A DNA stretch of 35,342 nt, taken from positions 1-35,342 of IMG/VR virus record IMGVR_UViG_3300042556_000041, one strand, 5' to 3'. Shown one piece after another: positions 1 to 7,985 of this stretch. Numbering within the stretch: the stretch's first letter is position 1; every line of letters starts with the position of its first letter. Made by a program: the position numbers and the translations under genes. The notes beneath the pieces are model-generated. The model did not search any database. It was not told the origin of the DNA and saw only the letters and a program-made list of their open reading frames with translations. This DNA is from a virus.

Positions 1-126
1 GGTCGTTAAGGCTGGCCCAATCCCCTGCCGGTATCTTGGCACGATAGCGCCAGCTTGCCGATTTGTTGTCGCCCCAATGAATGAACGATGTGCGTGTGTT
101 TAGCTCTTTGCGCTTGTCAATCAGCC
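1..126. repeat. Terminal overlap, left copy (circular assembly)
   Basis: These 126 bases are identical to 35197-35322. They lie inside a coding frame that reads through the joined ends without a stop, so this looks like the overlap of a circular assembly or a circularly permuted genome rather than a physical end repeat, which would usually be intergenic. Confidence 0.95.
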
Positions 127-907
127 CCGCCAGCTCAAAGACATTCTGGCTGCGCTTCTTGATGATGGCCTGAATCAGCCCATGCCCATGCCCTGTAAAG
201 GTGGCATCTGGCAAATAGTCGTAGTAAGTCTGAAAGTGTTCAGCTTGCAGCGCCATCGCAGCATTGCAGTAAAACGGCTCGCCCTGTGGCTCAATCCTGA
301 CTTCAATCAACTTGTCGCCGTCTTTGAGGCCATCGCCGTTGACCCGTAGTTCAGCGCCGTCATTGCACGAATCAAAGCCAAACAGCTCAAAGTTGCGCCA
401 GCCAAGCACATAAAACAGGGAAATTGCCCTCAGACCAGAAGTTGTGCCGCCGCCGATAAGCATGCAGTTTTTTGGCCGGTCTTGGCCTTTTTTGATGTAC
501 GGATGCCAAAGCGTGACTTTGTGGCCGACCAAATTGTCAAACAGCGCTTGGTGGCACTGGCTGGCAATCATGTAGTGAACAGCCTTGTTTGGCTTGTAAA
601 ACGCTATCCGGTGCTCTTGCGGGTCAATGGCTAAAGCGTAATCGGGAATCACGCCGTTATCTATCAGCCAATCGTGCGCCCCTTTGATTGCAACAATCGG
701 CAACCCGTCTGCTTGCATCTTTTTAATAAGCTCTATCTGCCCCCTGACACTTGGCGCACTTGCCACCAAAACGACTTTTCCCTCTTTAGGGTCTAGCGCT
801 TGTGTGACTTGTGGGTAGCCCCGAGCAATTGCGGCATCCATGTGTCCAAAAAGTGTCTCGTCATCTGAGACACACTGACCAGTGATTTTTAGGGGTAAAA
901 AACTCAT
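1..907 (-). CDS. DUF115/MptE-like + glycosyltransferase fusion, N-terminal part (continues at 35196 through circle)
   Basis: The ATG at 907 opens a frame that runs off the window start after 302 residues. After circular joining it continues in frame from 35196 to the stop at 34472, giving a 543-aa protein. Residues about 44-180 resemble the DUF115/MptE-like fold: KGAHDWLIDNGVIPDY followed by AIDPQEH near 91-99, and IGGGTTSGLRA near 151-161. The family includes Maf-type flagellin glycosylation factors and pterin pyrophosphokinase-like enzymes. From about residue 274 (SFIHWGDNKSASWRYR) a second, glycosyltransferase-like part begins and fills the rest. The same DUF115 pattern recurs in the separate gene at 33310-34044. 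An AGGAGG ribosome site lies 10 nt before the ATG inside a hairpin. The exact donor, acceptor and role are unknown; modification of virion or host-surface glycans is my inference. Confidence 0.8.
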   Translation of the reverse strand, partial: MSFLPLKITGQCVSDDETLFGHMDAAIARGYPQVTQALDPKEGKVVLVASAPSVRGQIELIKKMQADGLPIVAIKGAHDWLIDNGVIPDYALAIDPQEHRIAFYKPNKAVHYMIASQCHQALFDNLVGHKVTLWHPYIKKGQDRPKNCMLIGGGTTSGLRAISLFYVLGWRNFELFGFDSCNDGAELRVNGDGLKDGDKLIEVRIEPQGEPFYCNAAMALQAEHFQTYYDYLPDATFTGHGHGLIQAIIKKRSQNVFELAGLIDKRKELNTRTSFIHWGDNKSASWRYRAKIPAGDWASLND

Positions 908-940
908 TAAAAAGACCCCTCCTTTTTTAAGGGAGAGGCC
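908..940 (-). terminator. Terminator-like hairpin covering the Shine-Dalgarno of the next gene
   Basis: On the leftward transcript, 938-932 pairs with 922-916 (seven pairs, one G-U), with extra A-U pairs inside, followed by TCTTTTT. This looks like an intrinsic terminator after the highly expressed capsid genes. The 3' arm contains the AGGAGG ribosome site of the ATG at 907, so the hairpin could both stop transcription and hide the site in read-through RNA. Confidence 0.6.
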
Positions 941-946
941 AATTTT

Positions 947-1483
947 TTACACAGGGTTAGATGGCATCAGGCCAGCGTTGTTCACCATGCAATATGGTGC
1001 GCTTGCGCTGGTGGCCGATGTGTTAGCCACAATACCTTGAATAAAGCCAGCCGACACAGTTGTATCGTCCAGCGAACCCGCTGTTGCAGTTGTATACAAC
1101 GGCACTTTAGGATTGCAACCAACCAACAGGTTAACTTGCAACAGACCATTCAGACCGACCCAGCCGTAGTAGCTAGATGCGATTGCGGTTTGTGCAAAGC
1201 CGACCATGTTGAAACCCAGCGCAGCAGCGTTGGTAGTGGTTACAGGAACAGCTCGCATCACGGGTGTGGTGCTTGCCGAATCTGCAAATGAAGACATGAT
1301 GACAGCATCAAAAGCAGCAATTGTGCTTTCGGCGCGGACAAAGATGTAAACGCCGTTATTGCTCGTATTGACCCGTGAACCTGGCGTGACAGGAAAAAGG
1401 GAAGTAGAGCCAGCAGAGGTAGACGCATAAGTAGCCGTCAAATCAATGCCGATTTTGCCGTCTGTGACGTAATCTGAAGACAT
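947..1483 (-). CDS. Putative capsid decoration / head surface protein
   Basis: This 178-aa protein is rich in Ala, Ser, Thr and Val, with no membrane segment or signal peptide. It lies directly after the major capsid gene with a 12-bp gap, the usual place for a decoration or head-fibre protein in P22-like and related phages. The sequence has a beta-strand-like alternation and a short glycine-rich segment near residues 105-115. The assignment as a surface protein rests on position and composition; I see no diagnostic motif. The start ATG has a ribosome site (GGAGC) in the gap. A terminator-like hairpin follows its stop, so it is probably the last gene of the abundant head transcript. Confidence 0.6.
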   Translation of the reverse strand: MSSDYVTDGKIGIDLTATYASTSAGSTSLFPVTPGSRVNTSNNGVYIFVRAESTIAAFDAVIMSSFADSASTTPVMRAVPVTTTNAAALGFNMVGFAQTAIASSYYGWVGLNGLLQVNLLVGCNPKVPLYTTATAGSLDDTTVSAGFIQGIVANTSATSASAPYCMVNNAGLMPSNPV

Positions 1484-1495
1484 GATATTTGCTCC

Positions 1496-2476
1496 TTATT
1501 CAGTCATGATGCCCTGGAACTGGAGTCCAGAAGCAGTCATATTGCCAGCCCAACCGATCAAGCGCACAATTGCGTCCTGATTGGTGCTCATGCGCTCATC
1601 GCCGATTGGGACGAAATTGCGGTTTGCGTGAGGCCGGAAGAAAATGTACTTGGTGTTCAGGAAGTAGCCTGTGCCGGTAGGAATATTTCCACCGATACCG
1701 CCGTCCAGAACCACATCGGCATTCATGTACTTGGATGCAACAAAGCCGAGTTCGGCCATCTTGCTAGAGCCAGGAAAACGCTGAATGTTTTGCAGTGAGG
1801 ACATGAAGAAGCCCCACAGGTTGTTATCCAACAGGATCAGGTCAACAACGTCAGAGCCGCGACTTGTCTTCGCATACAGGCGGTTAAAACCCGACTGAAT
1901 GTTTGAGCTAGATGCAGAAGCACCAAGATCAGTAGTAAAGTCGAAAGTCTGGTTGCGCCAGAAAGACCATGTAGCGCGATCAATACCGCCGACCACACCA
2001 GTAGACGGAGATGCAACCACCATAGCTTGCAGACCAGTGATCTGCTTGCCGTTGTTGGCCGTACCATCCGAGTAAATACCAGTGGAGATCAAGTTTTCGA
2101 TAGATGCTTCAGCAACGTCCAAACGGGCATCAAACAAGTCGATGATCTGTTCTTCGCCGCTGTTTTGGAGCATTTCCAAACCATTGATCGTAACTGCCAC
2201 TGCTGCCTGCTTAATCGGGAACTGAGCAGCACTAATCACATCCGCTGGGGAAATGTTCAGTGTTTCAGCGCCAGAATAATACATGGCTGTGCTGTTGGCT
2301 TGGAATGACAATTCTTGCAGAATGGTCGAACCACCAGAGAAAGGCTTCATTTTGCCCTTCTCGCGCAGACGGGTCAGCAAGGCATTGTTCTTTGTCACGT
2401 TATCCGCAACAATGCCGGAACGACTTTCAATGGTCGTTGCCAATACGTCTGAGTAATTTGCGTTGGCGTATGCCAT
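1496..2476 (-). CDS. Major capsid protein
   Basis: This 326-aa protein begins MAYANANYSDVLATTIESRS and fits the HK97-fold coat proteins that many small podoviruses encode next to a scaffold gene. Features typical of such coats are the early segment on forming a structured N-arm, the repeated TxxxLQELSF-type strand near residue 50, and the C-terminal segment with PIGDERMSTNQDAIVR near 290-305. It sits between the scaffold and a decoration-like protein, within portal-scaffold-coat order. The ribosome site TAGGAG precedes the ATG. It self-assembles into the icosahedral shell around the scaffold. Assignment is by order, length and overall similarity to remembered coats; the exact family name is uncertain. 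Confidence 0.85.
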   Translation of the reverse strand: MAYANANYSDVLATTIESRSGIVADNVTKNNALLTRLREKGKMKPFSGGSTILQELSFQANSTAMYYSGAETLNISPADVISAAQFPIKQAAVAVTINGLEMLQNSGEEQIIDLFDARLDVAEASIENLISTGIYSDGTANNGKQITGLQAMVVASPSTGVVGGIDRATWSFWRNQTFDFTTDLGASASSSNIQSGFNRLYAKTSRGSDVVDLILLDNNLWGFFMSSLQNIQRFPGSSKMAELGFVASKYMNADVVLDGGIGGNIPTGTGYFLNTKYIFFRPHANRNFVPIGDERMSTNQDAIVRLIGWAGNMTASGLQFQGIMTE

Positions 2477-2490
2477 AAATTTACTCCTAA

Positions 2491-3528
2491 TTATCCGATT
2501 TGCCGTAGCGCGTTGGCTATAACGGCTCGCCGGTCTGTCTGATTAATAGCGCCACTGATGCTAGAGCCTGGTGCTCCTCGTACCTGTACCGCCGCTGTTT
2601 TTGCTCTTTGCACTTGGTTAGCTGCCTGCGTGTTTTGTTGCTGTTGAGCATAAAACTGCTGCGCGATAGCTGGGTCAAGCCGCACTGCCGTGTCATAAGC
2701 CAGTTGCAATTTCTCGCGTTCTGACATCTGACTTGTGTCACCTAACACCTGTGGAGCTTGGAGAAGCTGCAACATGCGGTCAGAGACTGCCTCAAAATGC
2801 ATGTTCGCAGGGTCGCCTGCAAACTGCTGGATAACCGAGAGTGCTCGATTTTCATTCTGTTTCTGCGCTTCGTACTGGCTCTGCGTGATGTGCTGCGTGA
2901 GCTGCTGTACTTGCTGCGCTAATTGATTGTAATGAGTATTTTCTGGCTGTGGAGTCTCGCCATTGAAATATGAGGCCACCTGATCTAGCGGAATCTGAAA
3001 CTGCTGAATCATCTGGGCAACAGCTTGGCTCTTTTGCTGTGGCGTTCCTGTCCGTAGCAGCGCTGCCGTCTGCAACAGTGGGCCAATTGCTGCCGCTGGG
3101 GTGGTGTTCTCGTTCCGCAAAATCCACTCGTAGGGTGCAAATTGCTCTGTGATCTGCCTTGCCTCTGCATCACGGGTTTTGTAGCTGGCAATGCCCTTTT
3201 CGTAGTCAGCATCACGCTGGGCAATGGCTTGCTGTAGCTCGCTTGGGGCTTTCTCCCAATGCTCTTTTAACTCGCGCCGCAACGACTTTGGCATTTCTGC
3301 CATCTTCGGAGCTTCGGTTTTCTCAGTGGGAAATTTGGGGTCTGTGGCCGGTGCTTTGGCTTCTTTTGCCTCTTTAGGCGCACGGGCTAATCGTGGTGGC
3401 TTGTCATCAGCCTGCTTCATTGCCTCGCGGATCGTATCGGCACGGCTGGGTTCAGCCTTGACTTCTGCCGCTGGCGCTTCTGGTGTTGGGGCTTCTGGTG
3501 TGTCGGGTGCGACAACTTCTTGATCCAT
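2491..3528 (-). CDS. Scaffold protein
   Basis: This 345-aa protein has the composition of a scaffold. A Pro/Ala/Glu-rich disordered N-terminus covers residues 1-80. The middle carries MPKSLRRELKEHWEKAP, a segment common in phage scaffold-type proteins. Long Gln-rich helices fill about 150-320, and the C-terminus is short and basic. It lies directly upstream of the coat gene. Scaffolds direct coat assembly into procapsids and leave before or during packaging. I chose the ATG at 3528, which overlaps the preceding TGA, rather than the GTG one codon earlier; AAGGA lies about 10 nt upstream. There is no sign of a fused protease. Confidence 0.85.
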   Translation of the reverse strand: MDQEVVAPDTPEAPTPEAPAAEVKAEPSRADTIREAMKQADDKPPRLARAPKEAKEAKAPATDPKFPTEKTEAPKMAEMPKSLRRELKEHWEKAPSELQQAIAQRDADYEKGIASYKTRDAEARQITEQFAPYEWILRNENTTPAAAIGPLLQTAALLRTGTPQQKSQAVAQMIQQFQIPLDQVASYFNGETPQPENTHYNQLAQQVQQLTQHITQSQYEAQKQNENRALSVIQQFAGDPANMHFEAVSDRMLQLLQAPQVLGDTSQMSEREKLQLAYDTAVRLDPAIAQQFYAQQQQNTQAANQVQRAKTAAVQVRGAPGSSISGAINQTDRRAVIANALRQIG

Positions 3529-3956
3529 CACTTCATCCTTTTCATTTGTTCCAAAGTCATTTTAATCATCTCTTTGCGCTCTGGCATTGGCCTGTTATGC
3601 AGGCGGTTTGCCATCTCCACATTCAGATTGCTCATTCGCATTGGGGCAATCGGTGAGCCTGGCCGGTCAAACTCTTGCACTGTGGCGACCTGACCCTTTA
3701 GCCGTTCCCGCTGAACTTCCTTTTTCCTGTTCCACTCTTGTTGAGCATACTTTACATCAGAATGGCCCATTTCAATGCTGTCTGTGGCTTTTAAATGTTC
3801 CCGCCACTGCTTGCGCCCTGTAATCATGACCCCATCCGGTGACCGAAACGGCTCAATGTCGCCCATTACAGTGGTAATTGTCTCGCCTCTGTATGCGCCA
3901 GGCGTTGCTTCGTAAGGTTCGCTGCCGTCAACGGGGTAGACCCAAGTTCGTTTCAT
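3528..3956 (-). CDS. Conserved phage protein of the head module, unknown function
   Basis: This 142-aa protein contains VMGDIEPFRSPDGVMITGRK near residues 30-49, followed by QWREHLK and a basic helical C-terminus (residues 75-142). The segment 'GDI.PF.SP..G.MI.GR..HREHL' recurs, as I remember it, in small proteins encoded between portal and scaffold of many podoviruses, sometimes with a zinc ribbon that is absent here. Its stop overlaps the scaffold start (TGATG), so the two are probably translationally coupled. It may be a minor head protein or an assembly factor, but nothing in the sequence decides this. Confidence 0.75.
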   Translation of the reverse strand: MKRTWVYPVDGSEPYEATPGAYRGETITTVMGDIEPFRSPDGVMITGRKQWREHLKATDSIEMGHSDVKYAQQEWNRKKEVQRERLKGQVATVQEFDRPGSPIAPMRMSNLNVEMANRLHNRPMPERKEMIKMTLEQMKRMK

Positions 3957-4315
3957 AGAAATTCCAAAAGTGTTTCAAAGTCTTCGTCATCTTGCTCAAA
4001 CTCAATGCGCTTTGTCAGCTCCTGAATCTGCAACATCAGCGCATCATAAGTTATTACAGTTTGCGCCGCAATCTCAATGGTCTGAACGGGTGAGCTGGTG
4101 ATTTTCTCCCGCTGATCGGGTGGCAGGCCAAATAAGGCGGTTTTGATTCTCTCCCTGCGCTTAGATTCTAGTTTTCTGTCCTGTTCCCAGCCCTTGTCAC
4201 GCTCATCAAAGCCAAAGTGACCACCTAAAAAGACTTCTGCCGGTGGTGGTGGCGGTATAACTGTTGTGCCAATGGTGGCAAATGGTAGCTGTGCAAAGGC
4301 AGCGTAGCCAAACAT
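3953..4315 (-). CDS. Small head-module protein, unknown
   Basis: This 120-aa protein starts MFGYAAFAQLPFATIG, an aromatic/alanine-rich opening, followed by a run of five prolines at about residues 22-26. A charged helical region (residues 35-70) and an acidic C-terminus (EFEQDDEDFETLLEFL) complete it. It overlaps the next gene by 4 bp and follows the fibre-like gene directly. I do not recognise a domain. The opening motif recurs in minor structural proteins of related phages as I remember them, so a virion or assembly role is a reasonable but unproven guess. Confidence 0.65.
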   Translation of the reverse strand: MFGYAAFAQLPFATIGTTVIPPPPPAEVFLGGHFGFDERDKGWEQDRKLESKRRERIKTALFGLPPDQREKITSSPVQTIEIAAQTVITYDALMLQIQELTKRIEFEQDDEDFETLLEFL

Positions 4316-5413
4316 TTAAGCGCCCCACTTAGCAGTCAGGCCGTCCGCATAGTTCTTGTTCACAATGTCTGTGGCTGCGCTTGGTGCAGTGGAGATCGTG
4401 CCGGTTGTCAATCCCACTGAAGTAATGTCAGTGTTTGCGCCGCTTTTGGCTGCAACTAAATTTGTTCTTGCATCCGTTGCCGTTGCCGCATTTGTGCCGC
4501 CATTTGCCACGGCTACGATCCCAGACACATTACCCGCTGTCAAAGCGGATTGCGCCTGTTTTTCCCACAAACTTGTGCTTGTGTTGTAGATTAAAACACT
4601 GCCGTTTGCTGGGTTTTGTGCCGACACATTGTGCAGCTCATCCATCTCGTAGCCGTTTTGCACCTTAACAATTAGCTTGCCATGAACGGGGTGAGCATGG
4701 GCAACAACAGCCACATACACCAAATGCTGTGGTGCGTAAGGCTTGGTAGCCGTCAAAGTTCCCGCTGTCGTTGGGCTGAGATAAAGCTGCGCCCCATCTG
4801 TATAGGCCGATGTGTCAAGATCATCAACCAAGCCAATGATGGTTACATAGCCATTTGAATTGTTTGCCAAATCAGTGGTTATCAATCCCAAAGTCTGCGC
4901 TGATGTGGCATCGCTTGTAGCCAGCGCCTTGGAAACAGTTGGAAGCTGTCCCGTAGCACCAGAAATATAGACCGCCGTGCCTTTTGTTAAGGTCGCACCA
5001 GTGCGATTTCGCACTCTCTCAACCACCACAGAGGCTGGTGACGTTTGCGATACCGAAAGATCAATAAGTGATCCAACCGCTGTAACGATGATGCTTGCAT
5101 CAGCAGAGGCAATTGACGTTATTGTCTTCTCAGAAGGCAGCGTTACAAAGACTTGCTTTGTGCCAGCGGCCAGGCTCAGCTTTGCCCCGCCAGTTGATGA
5201 GCTGATGACTGTATCGCGGGTCAGCGTGTTAGCCGAATACGTCCCTAGCCCCACTTCCCACTGCGTTTCGCCTTGGATTGTGTAATAAGTGGTGTTCCCG
5301 TTGCCCAGCGCAGAAAAGGCTTGGAAGCCTGTTACAGCGCCGTTTAGCGTCAGCGTCCCAGAACCTGTGGTGGTTGTGGTTTCCTGAACCCTATCGGCTA
5401 AAACTAAGCTCAT
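4316..5413 (-). CDS. Fibre-like virion protein encoded within the head module
   Basis: This 365-aa protein is low in charge and rich in Thr, Ser, Ala and Gly, as fibres are. The N-terminal 90 residues (starting MSLVLADRVQETTTTTGSGT) look like the virion-binding domain common at the start of phage fibre proteins. The C-terminus carries VANGGTNAATATDARTNL and ends in a DIVNKNYADGL segment, both typical tail-fibre repeats. It is encoded between portal and scaffold, far from the main fibre genes near 22-24 kb. It may be a head fibre or a second receptor-binding or tail appendage. The 4-bp overlap with the portal gene indicates co-expression. Confidence 0.7.
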   Translation of the reverse strand: MSLVLADRVQETTTTTGSGTLTLNGAVTGFQAFSALGNGNTTYYTIQGETQWEVGLGTYSANTLTRDTVISSSTGGAKLSLAAGTKQVFVTLPSEKTITSIASADASIIVTAVGSLIDLSVSQTSPASVVVERVRNRTGATLTKGTAVYISGATGQLPTVSKALATSDATSAQTLGLITTDLANNSNGYVTIIGLVDDLDTSAYTDGAQLYLSPTTAGTLTATKPYAPQHLVYVAVVAHAHPVHGKLIVKVQNGYEMDELHNVSAQNPANGSVLIYNTSTSLWEKQAQSALTAGNVSGIVAVANGGTNAATATDARTNLVAAKSGANTDITSVGLTTGTISTAPSAATDIVNKNYADGLTAKWGA

Positions 5414-7707
5414 GTGACAATCTCAACACCCGCCGCCCGACCATCAGGCCCACGAATGATGCGCTTTGGGGCGCTAATTGCCTGCATCACGCCCGTGAGC
5501 TGCCCAAGCGTTTGGCTGTGCATGTCTGTTAACCGGCCTATTGCCTCAGTCATGCCATCGCCAAGCGTTGCGTCAATCTCCTCAGACGCAGCCATTTGTG
5601 CGCTCATCGCAGCTTGATCGAGGCCAGCTTTTGCACCAATTTGAGCCACCAAGACTTTAGTCGCTGCATCCAGCTCTGCTTTCCATCGCTCATATTCTTC
5701 CTTACCGGCCATCTCTCTGGCCTTAATTTGCATTTCGTTTTGTTGCTTAACAGTCTCAAACTCAGCCCTCATCTGCGCTATTTGCATGTCTGCCTGCGTC
5801 TTGGCTTGCTGCATTTGCATGTCAAACTCAGCACGGGCTTGCGCCATCTGCATTTCTGCTTGCATTTTCATCTGCTCTGTTTGCACTTGCGCTTGCGTCT
5901 TCATTTGCTCAGACTGACCCAAGGCTTGCATTTTCATCTGCTCTGGATCGGGCGCTGGTGGCTGCTGGGCAGCTTGGTCTGCCTTGTCTTGCAGCGCCTT
6001 CATCGCCCGTTCAACAGCCGATTCCAGCCCCCTGCCAGCCTTGAACCGGCGCACTAGGAACAGCAGCATTTCTGAGGCCATAGGCAGCGTTTCAGGCGCA
6101 GAGCCTACCATTGGCATGGCCTCACGCAAGAACAGCCCAATGGCCTGAACAGCCTCTTGTGCGCCCTGTTTCTCTGCTTGCTCGTCAATCTGAGCCAAGC
6201 TGTCAGCCTCGACTGCAATGTGGAAGTCGCGGATCGTGCTGTTTGACAGCATCTGGATCGCAGCTTGCAGCATTTGCGGGTCTTGACCATCTGGCGTATT
6301 CATCACGCCCGACATCTCGACAATCAGCTCAGGAGGGTAAAACTTACAGATAACTTGCGCTTTGAGCTTAAAGATGTCTGTGGCAAACCTAGCCACTTCA
6401 CCCTGGCTGCTTCTGAGTCGCAGTGAGCCAAAGTTAGCCTTGAGCTGCTGTGCGCCCAGAGTTTCTTGCGCCTTGGATGCGCCGCGCAAAATATCCGAAA
6501 TGCCCATGATTTCGTAGATAGACTGCTTAACTTGCTCCCGCGCCGCATACAACTCGCGCAGCGTGATGATGATCTGCGAGGTGTCCATCATGTCGATAGC
6601 ACCCTTTAGCCCACCCTTCTCGCTCATCGCTGCCCAGCTTGTCACAGGGAACATCTTATTGTCGATGCCCTCTGTGAACAGGCGACCTAGCTCCTTAAAC
6701 TCAGCATTAAACACACCAACCACCTTGCAGGCTTTGGTCAGCATGTAAATGCGCTGTGTCAGGTTGTCCAGCTCTTGCGCTTGGTCTTCATATTCGCAGT
6801 AGTCAGGAACAGGAATCATCGTCCCCGTGGTTGTCGTAGCAATCAGCGGCTTAGGACAAGGGAAGAAGCCTTCCAGCTCTAGTGGATCATCACGCTCATC
6901 AAGGGACAAGGGATAACCCTTGGCAACCCAGCACACCTTAAAAGTGCGCTTGTTCCAGATTTCAAAGACCTTGGCCTTCTTTTCAAAGGTGGTCTTAACT
7001 GTCTGCTGGTTCTTGCCATCGTCATCAGTGTTTTGGTCAGTCAGGCCGACATTCTTAAACACATCGCCAAAGCGCTCCACACCCTCATCGCGGGTCATGT
7101 AGACGGCACGGGCTACCCACCAAACTTCATCCCATGTCCGAGCTGGGCTGTGCAGAAAGTCGCTCCAATAAACATAATCTACAGGGCTGTGGGCAGCGTC
7201 AATCGACTCGCCCGACTCTTGCACGTCAGAAACTTGCGGTTCTTCAGCTTCCCCAAGCTCGACTTCGACTTCGGGCGCTGGCTCACCTACGATTACAGGC
7301 TCGTAACGAATCCAGACTGTGCCTCGACCAGGCAACAGCCGGTCTTGCACAGCGTTGACCATTGCGCTGTCAAAATCGTTAAATTGGGTTGTTTCATACT
7401 CGATCACGCGCTCCAGCATGGTGGAGGCCAAGCGCCCTACAGGGTCTTGATCCATGTATCTGCGTGATACTTCAGGCTTGGCTTGCCGTCCGTACAGGGC
7501 AGGCATCAGCACTTGAATGTTTGACCACAGGATGTTGAACTTCATCCGAGGCATCTCTACCGCATCGCGCTCATCGCGGTAGCGCTTGATGATCTTATGG
7601 CCTCGCCTGTCCCACTTGTCAAAGACCTTTTCAGCGTTTGCTATCTGGTCGTGCCAATACGGGCCAGGGTCATCGCCCTCGTAAGCGCCTGTGTCTTCGT
7701 AAGCCAT
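5410..7707 (-). CDS. Portal protein, P22-like
   Basis: This 765-aa protein matches the large P22-type portal class in size and plan. It opens with an N-terminal segment common to this group (RYRDERDAVEMPRMKFNILW near residues 42-61). A central stem and clip region follows, and then a long C-terminal helical extension. Residues about 585-671 form a Gln/Met-rich coiled region with repeated EQMKMQA-type units, comparable in place to the P22 barrel. The end (APKRIIRGPDGRAAGVEIV) is a pattern I remember from portals of related phages. Portals form the dodecameric vertex ring through which DNA enters and leaves the head and to which the neck binds. It lies two genes after TerL. Confidence 0.92.
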   Translation of the reverse strand: MAYEDTGAYEGDDPGPYWHDQIANAEKVFDKWDRRGHKIIKRYRDERDAVEMPRMKFNILWSNIQVLMPALYGRQAKPEVSRRYMDQDPVGRLASTMLERVIEYETTQFNDFDSAMVNAVQDRLLPGRGTVWIRYEPVIVGEPAPEVEVELGEAEEPQVSDVQESGESIDAAHSPVDYVYWSDFLHSPARTWDEVWWVARAVYMTRDEGVERFGDVFKNVGLTDQNTDDDGKNQQTVKTTFEKKAKVFEIWNKRTFKVCWVAKGYPLSLDERDDPLELEGFFPCPKPLIATTTTGTMIPVPDYCEYEDQAQELDNLTQRIYMLTKACKVVGVFNAEFKELGRLFTEGIDNKMFPVTSWAAMSEKGGLKGAIDMMDTSQIIITLRELYAAREQVKQSIYEIMGISDILRGASKAQETLGAQQLKANFGSLRLRSSQGEVARFATDIFKLKAQVICKFYPPELIVEMSGVMNTPDGQDPQMLQAAIQMLSNSTIRDFHIAVEADSLAQIDEQAEKQGAQEAVQAIGLFLREAMPMVGSAPETLPMASEMLLFLVRRFKAGRGLESAVERAMKALQDKADQAAQQPPAPDPEQMKMQALGQSEQMKTQAQVQTEQMKMQAEMQMAQARAEFDMQMQQAKTQADMQIAQMRAEFETVKQQNEMQIKAREMAGKEEYERWKAELDAATKVLVAQIGAKAGLDQAAMSAQMAASEEIDATLGDGMTEAIGRLTDMHSQTLGQLTGVMQAISAPKRIIRGPDGRAAGVEIVT

Positions 7708-7985
7708 CAGAAGCCAGCGGCAAAGAAGAACGTCACGTTAAGCGCAGACCCTGCAATTGTTGCGTGTAGGCTTGTGCCAACAGTGGCAGGGAATCGGTGA
7801 AAGCCAACGGCTGGCGTGATTGTCCCCGCCATAGCTGTGCCGCCTGATCCACCATCTTTAAGCACCAAAGTGCCTGAGCTGGTGCTATTGACATAAAACC
7901 CAATGAGCTGGCATGGGCCTGTGGTCACTGCGCCTGTTTCGGTGATGTTTTTGTATGCACCGCATTCTGCTACTGGCTGGCTCAT
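7707..7985 (-). CDS. Small beta-rich protein between terminase and portal
   Basis: This 92-aa protein is rich in Gly, Thr and Ala, with alternating hydrophobic residues that suggest a small beta fold. It has two cysteines (positions 9 and 25) and no membrane segment. Its stop shares bases with the portal start (TGATG) and its start overlaps the TerL stop, so it is part of the packaging/head operon. I remember similar short beta-rich proteins at this site in podoviruses, but none with a firm function. A minor capsid or decoration role is possible. Confidence 0.7.
   Translation of the reverse strand: MSQPVAECGAYKNITETGAVTTGPCQLIGFYVNSTSSGTLVLKDGGSGGTAMAGTITPAVGFHRFPATVGTSLHATIAGSALNVTFFFAAGF

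Noticed and set aside
5596-6057. Plus-strand 153-aa Leu/His-rich open frame
   Set aside because: It is the antisense shadow of the Met/Gln repeat coil in the portal gene; it has no ribosome site or family likeness.
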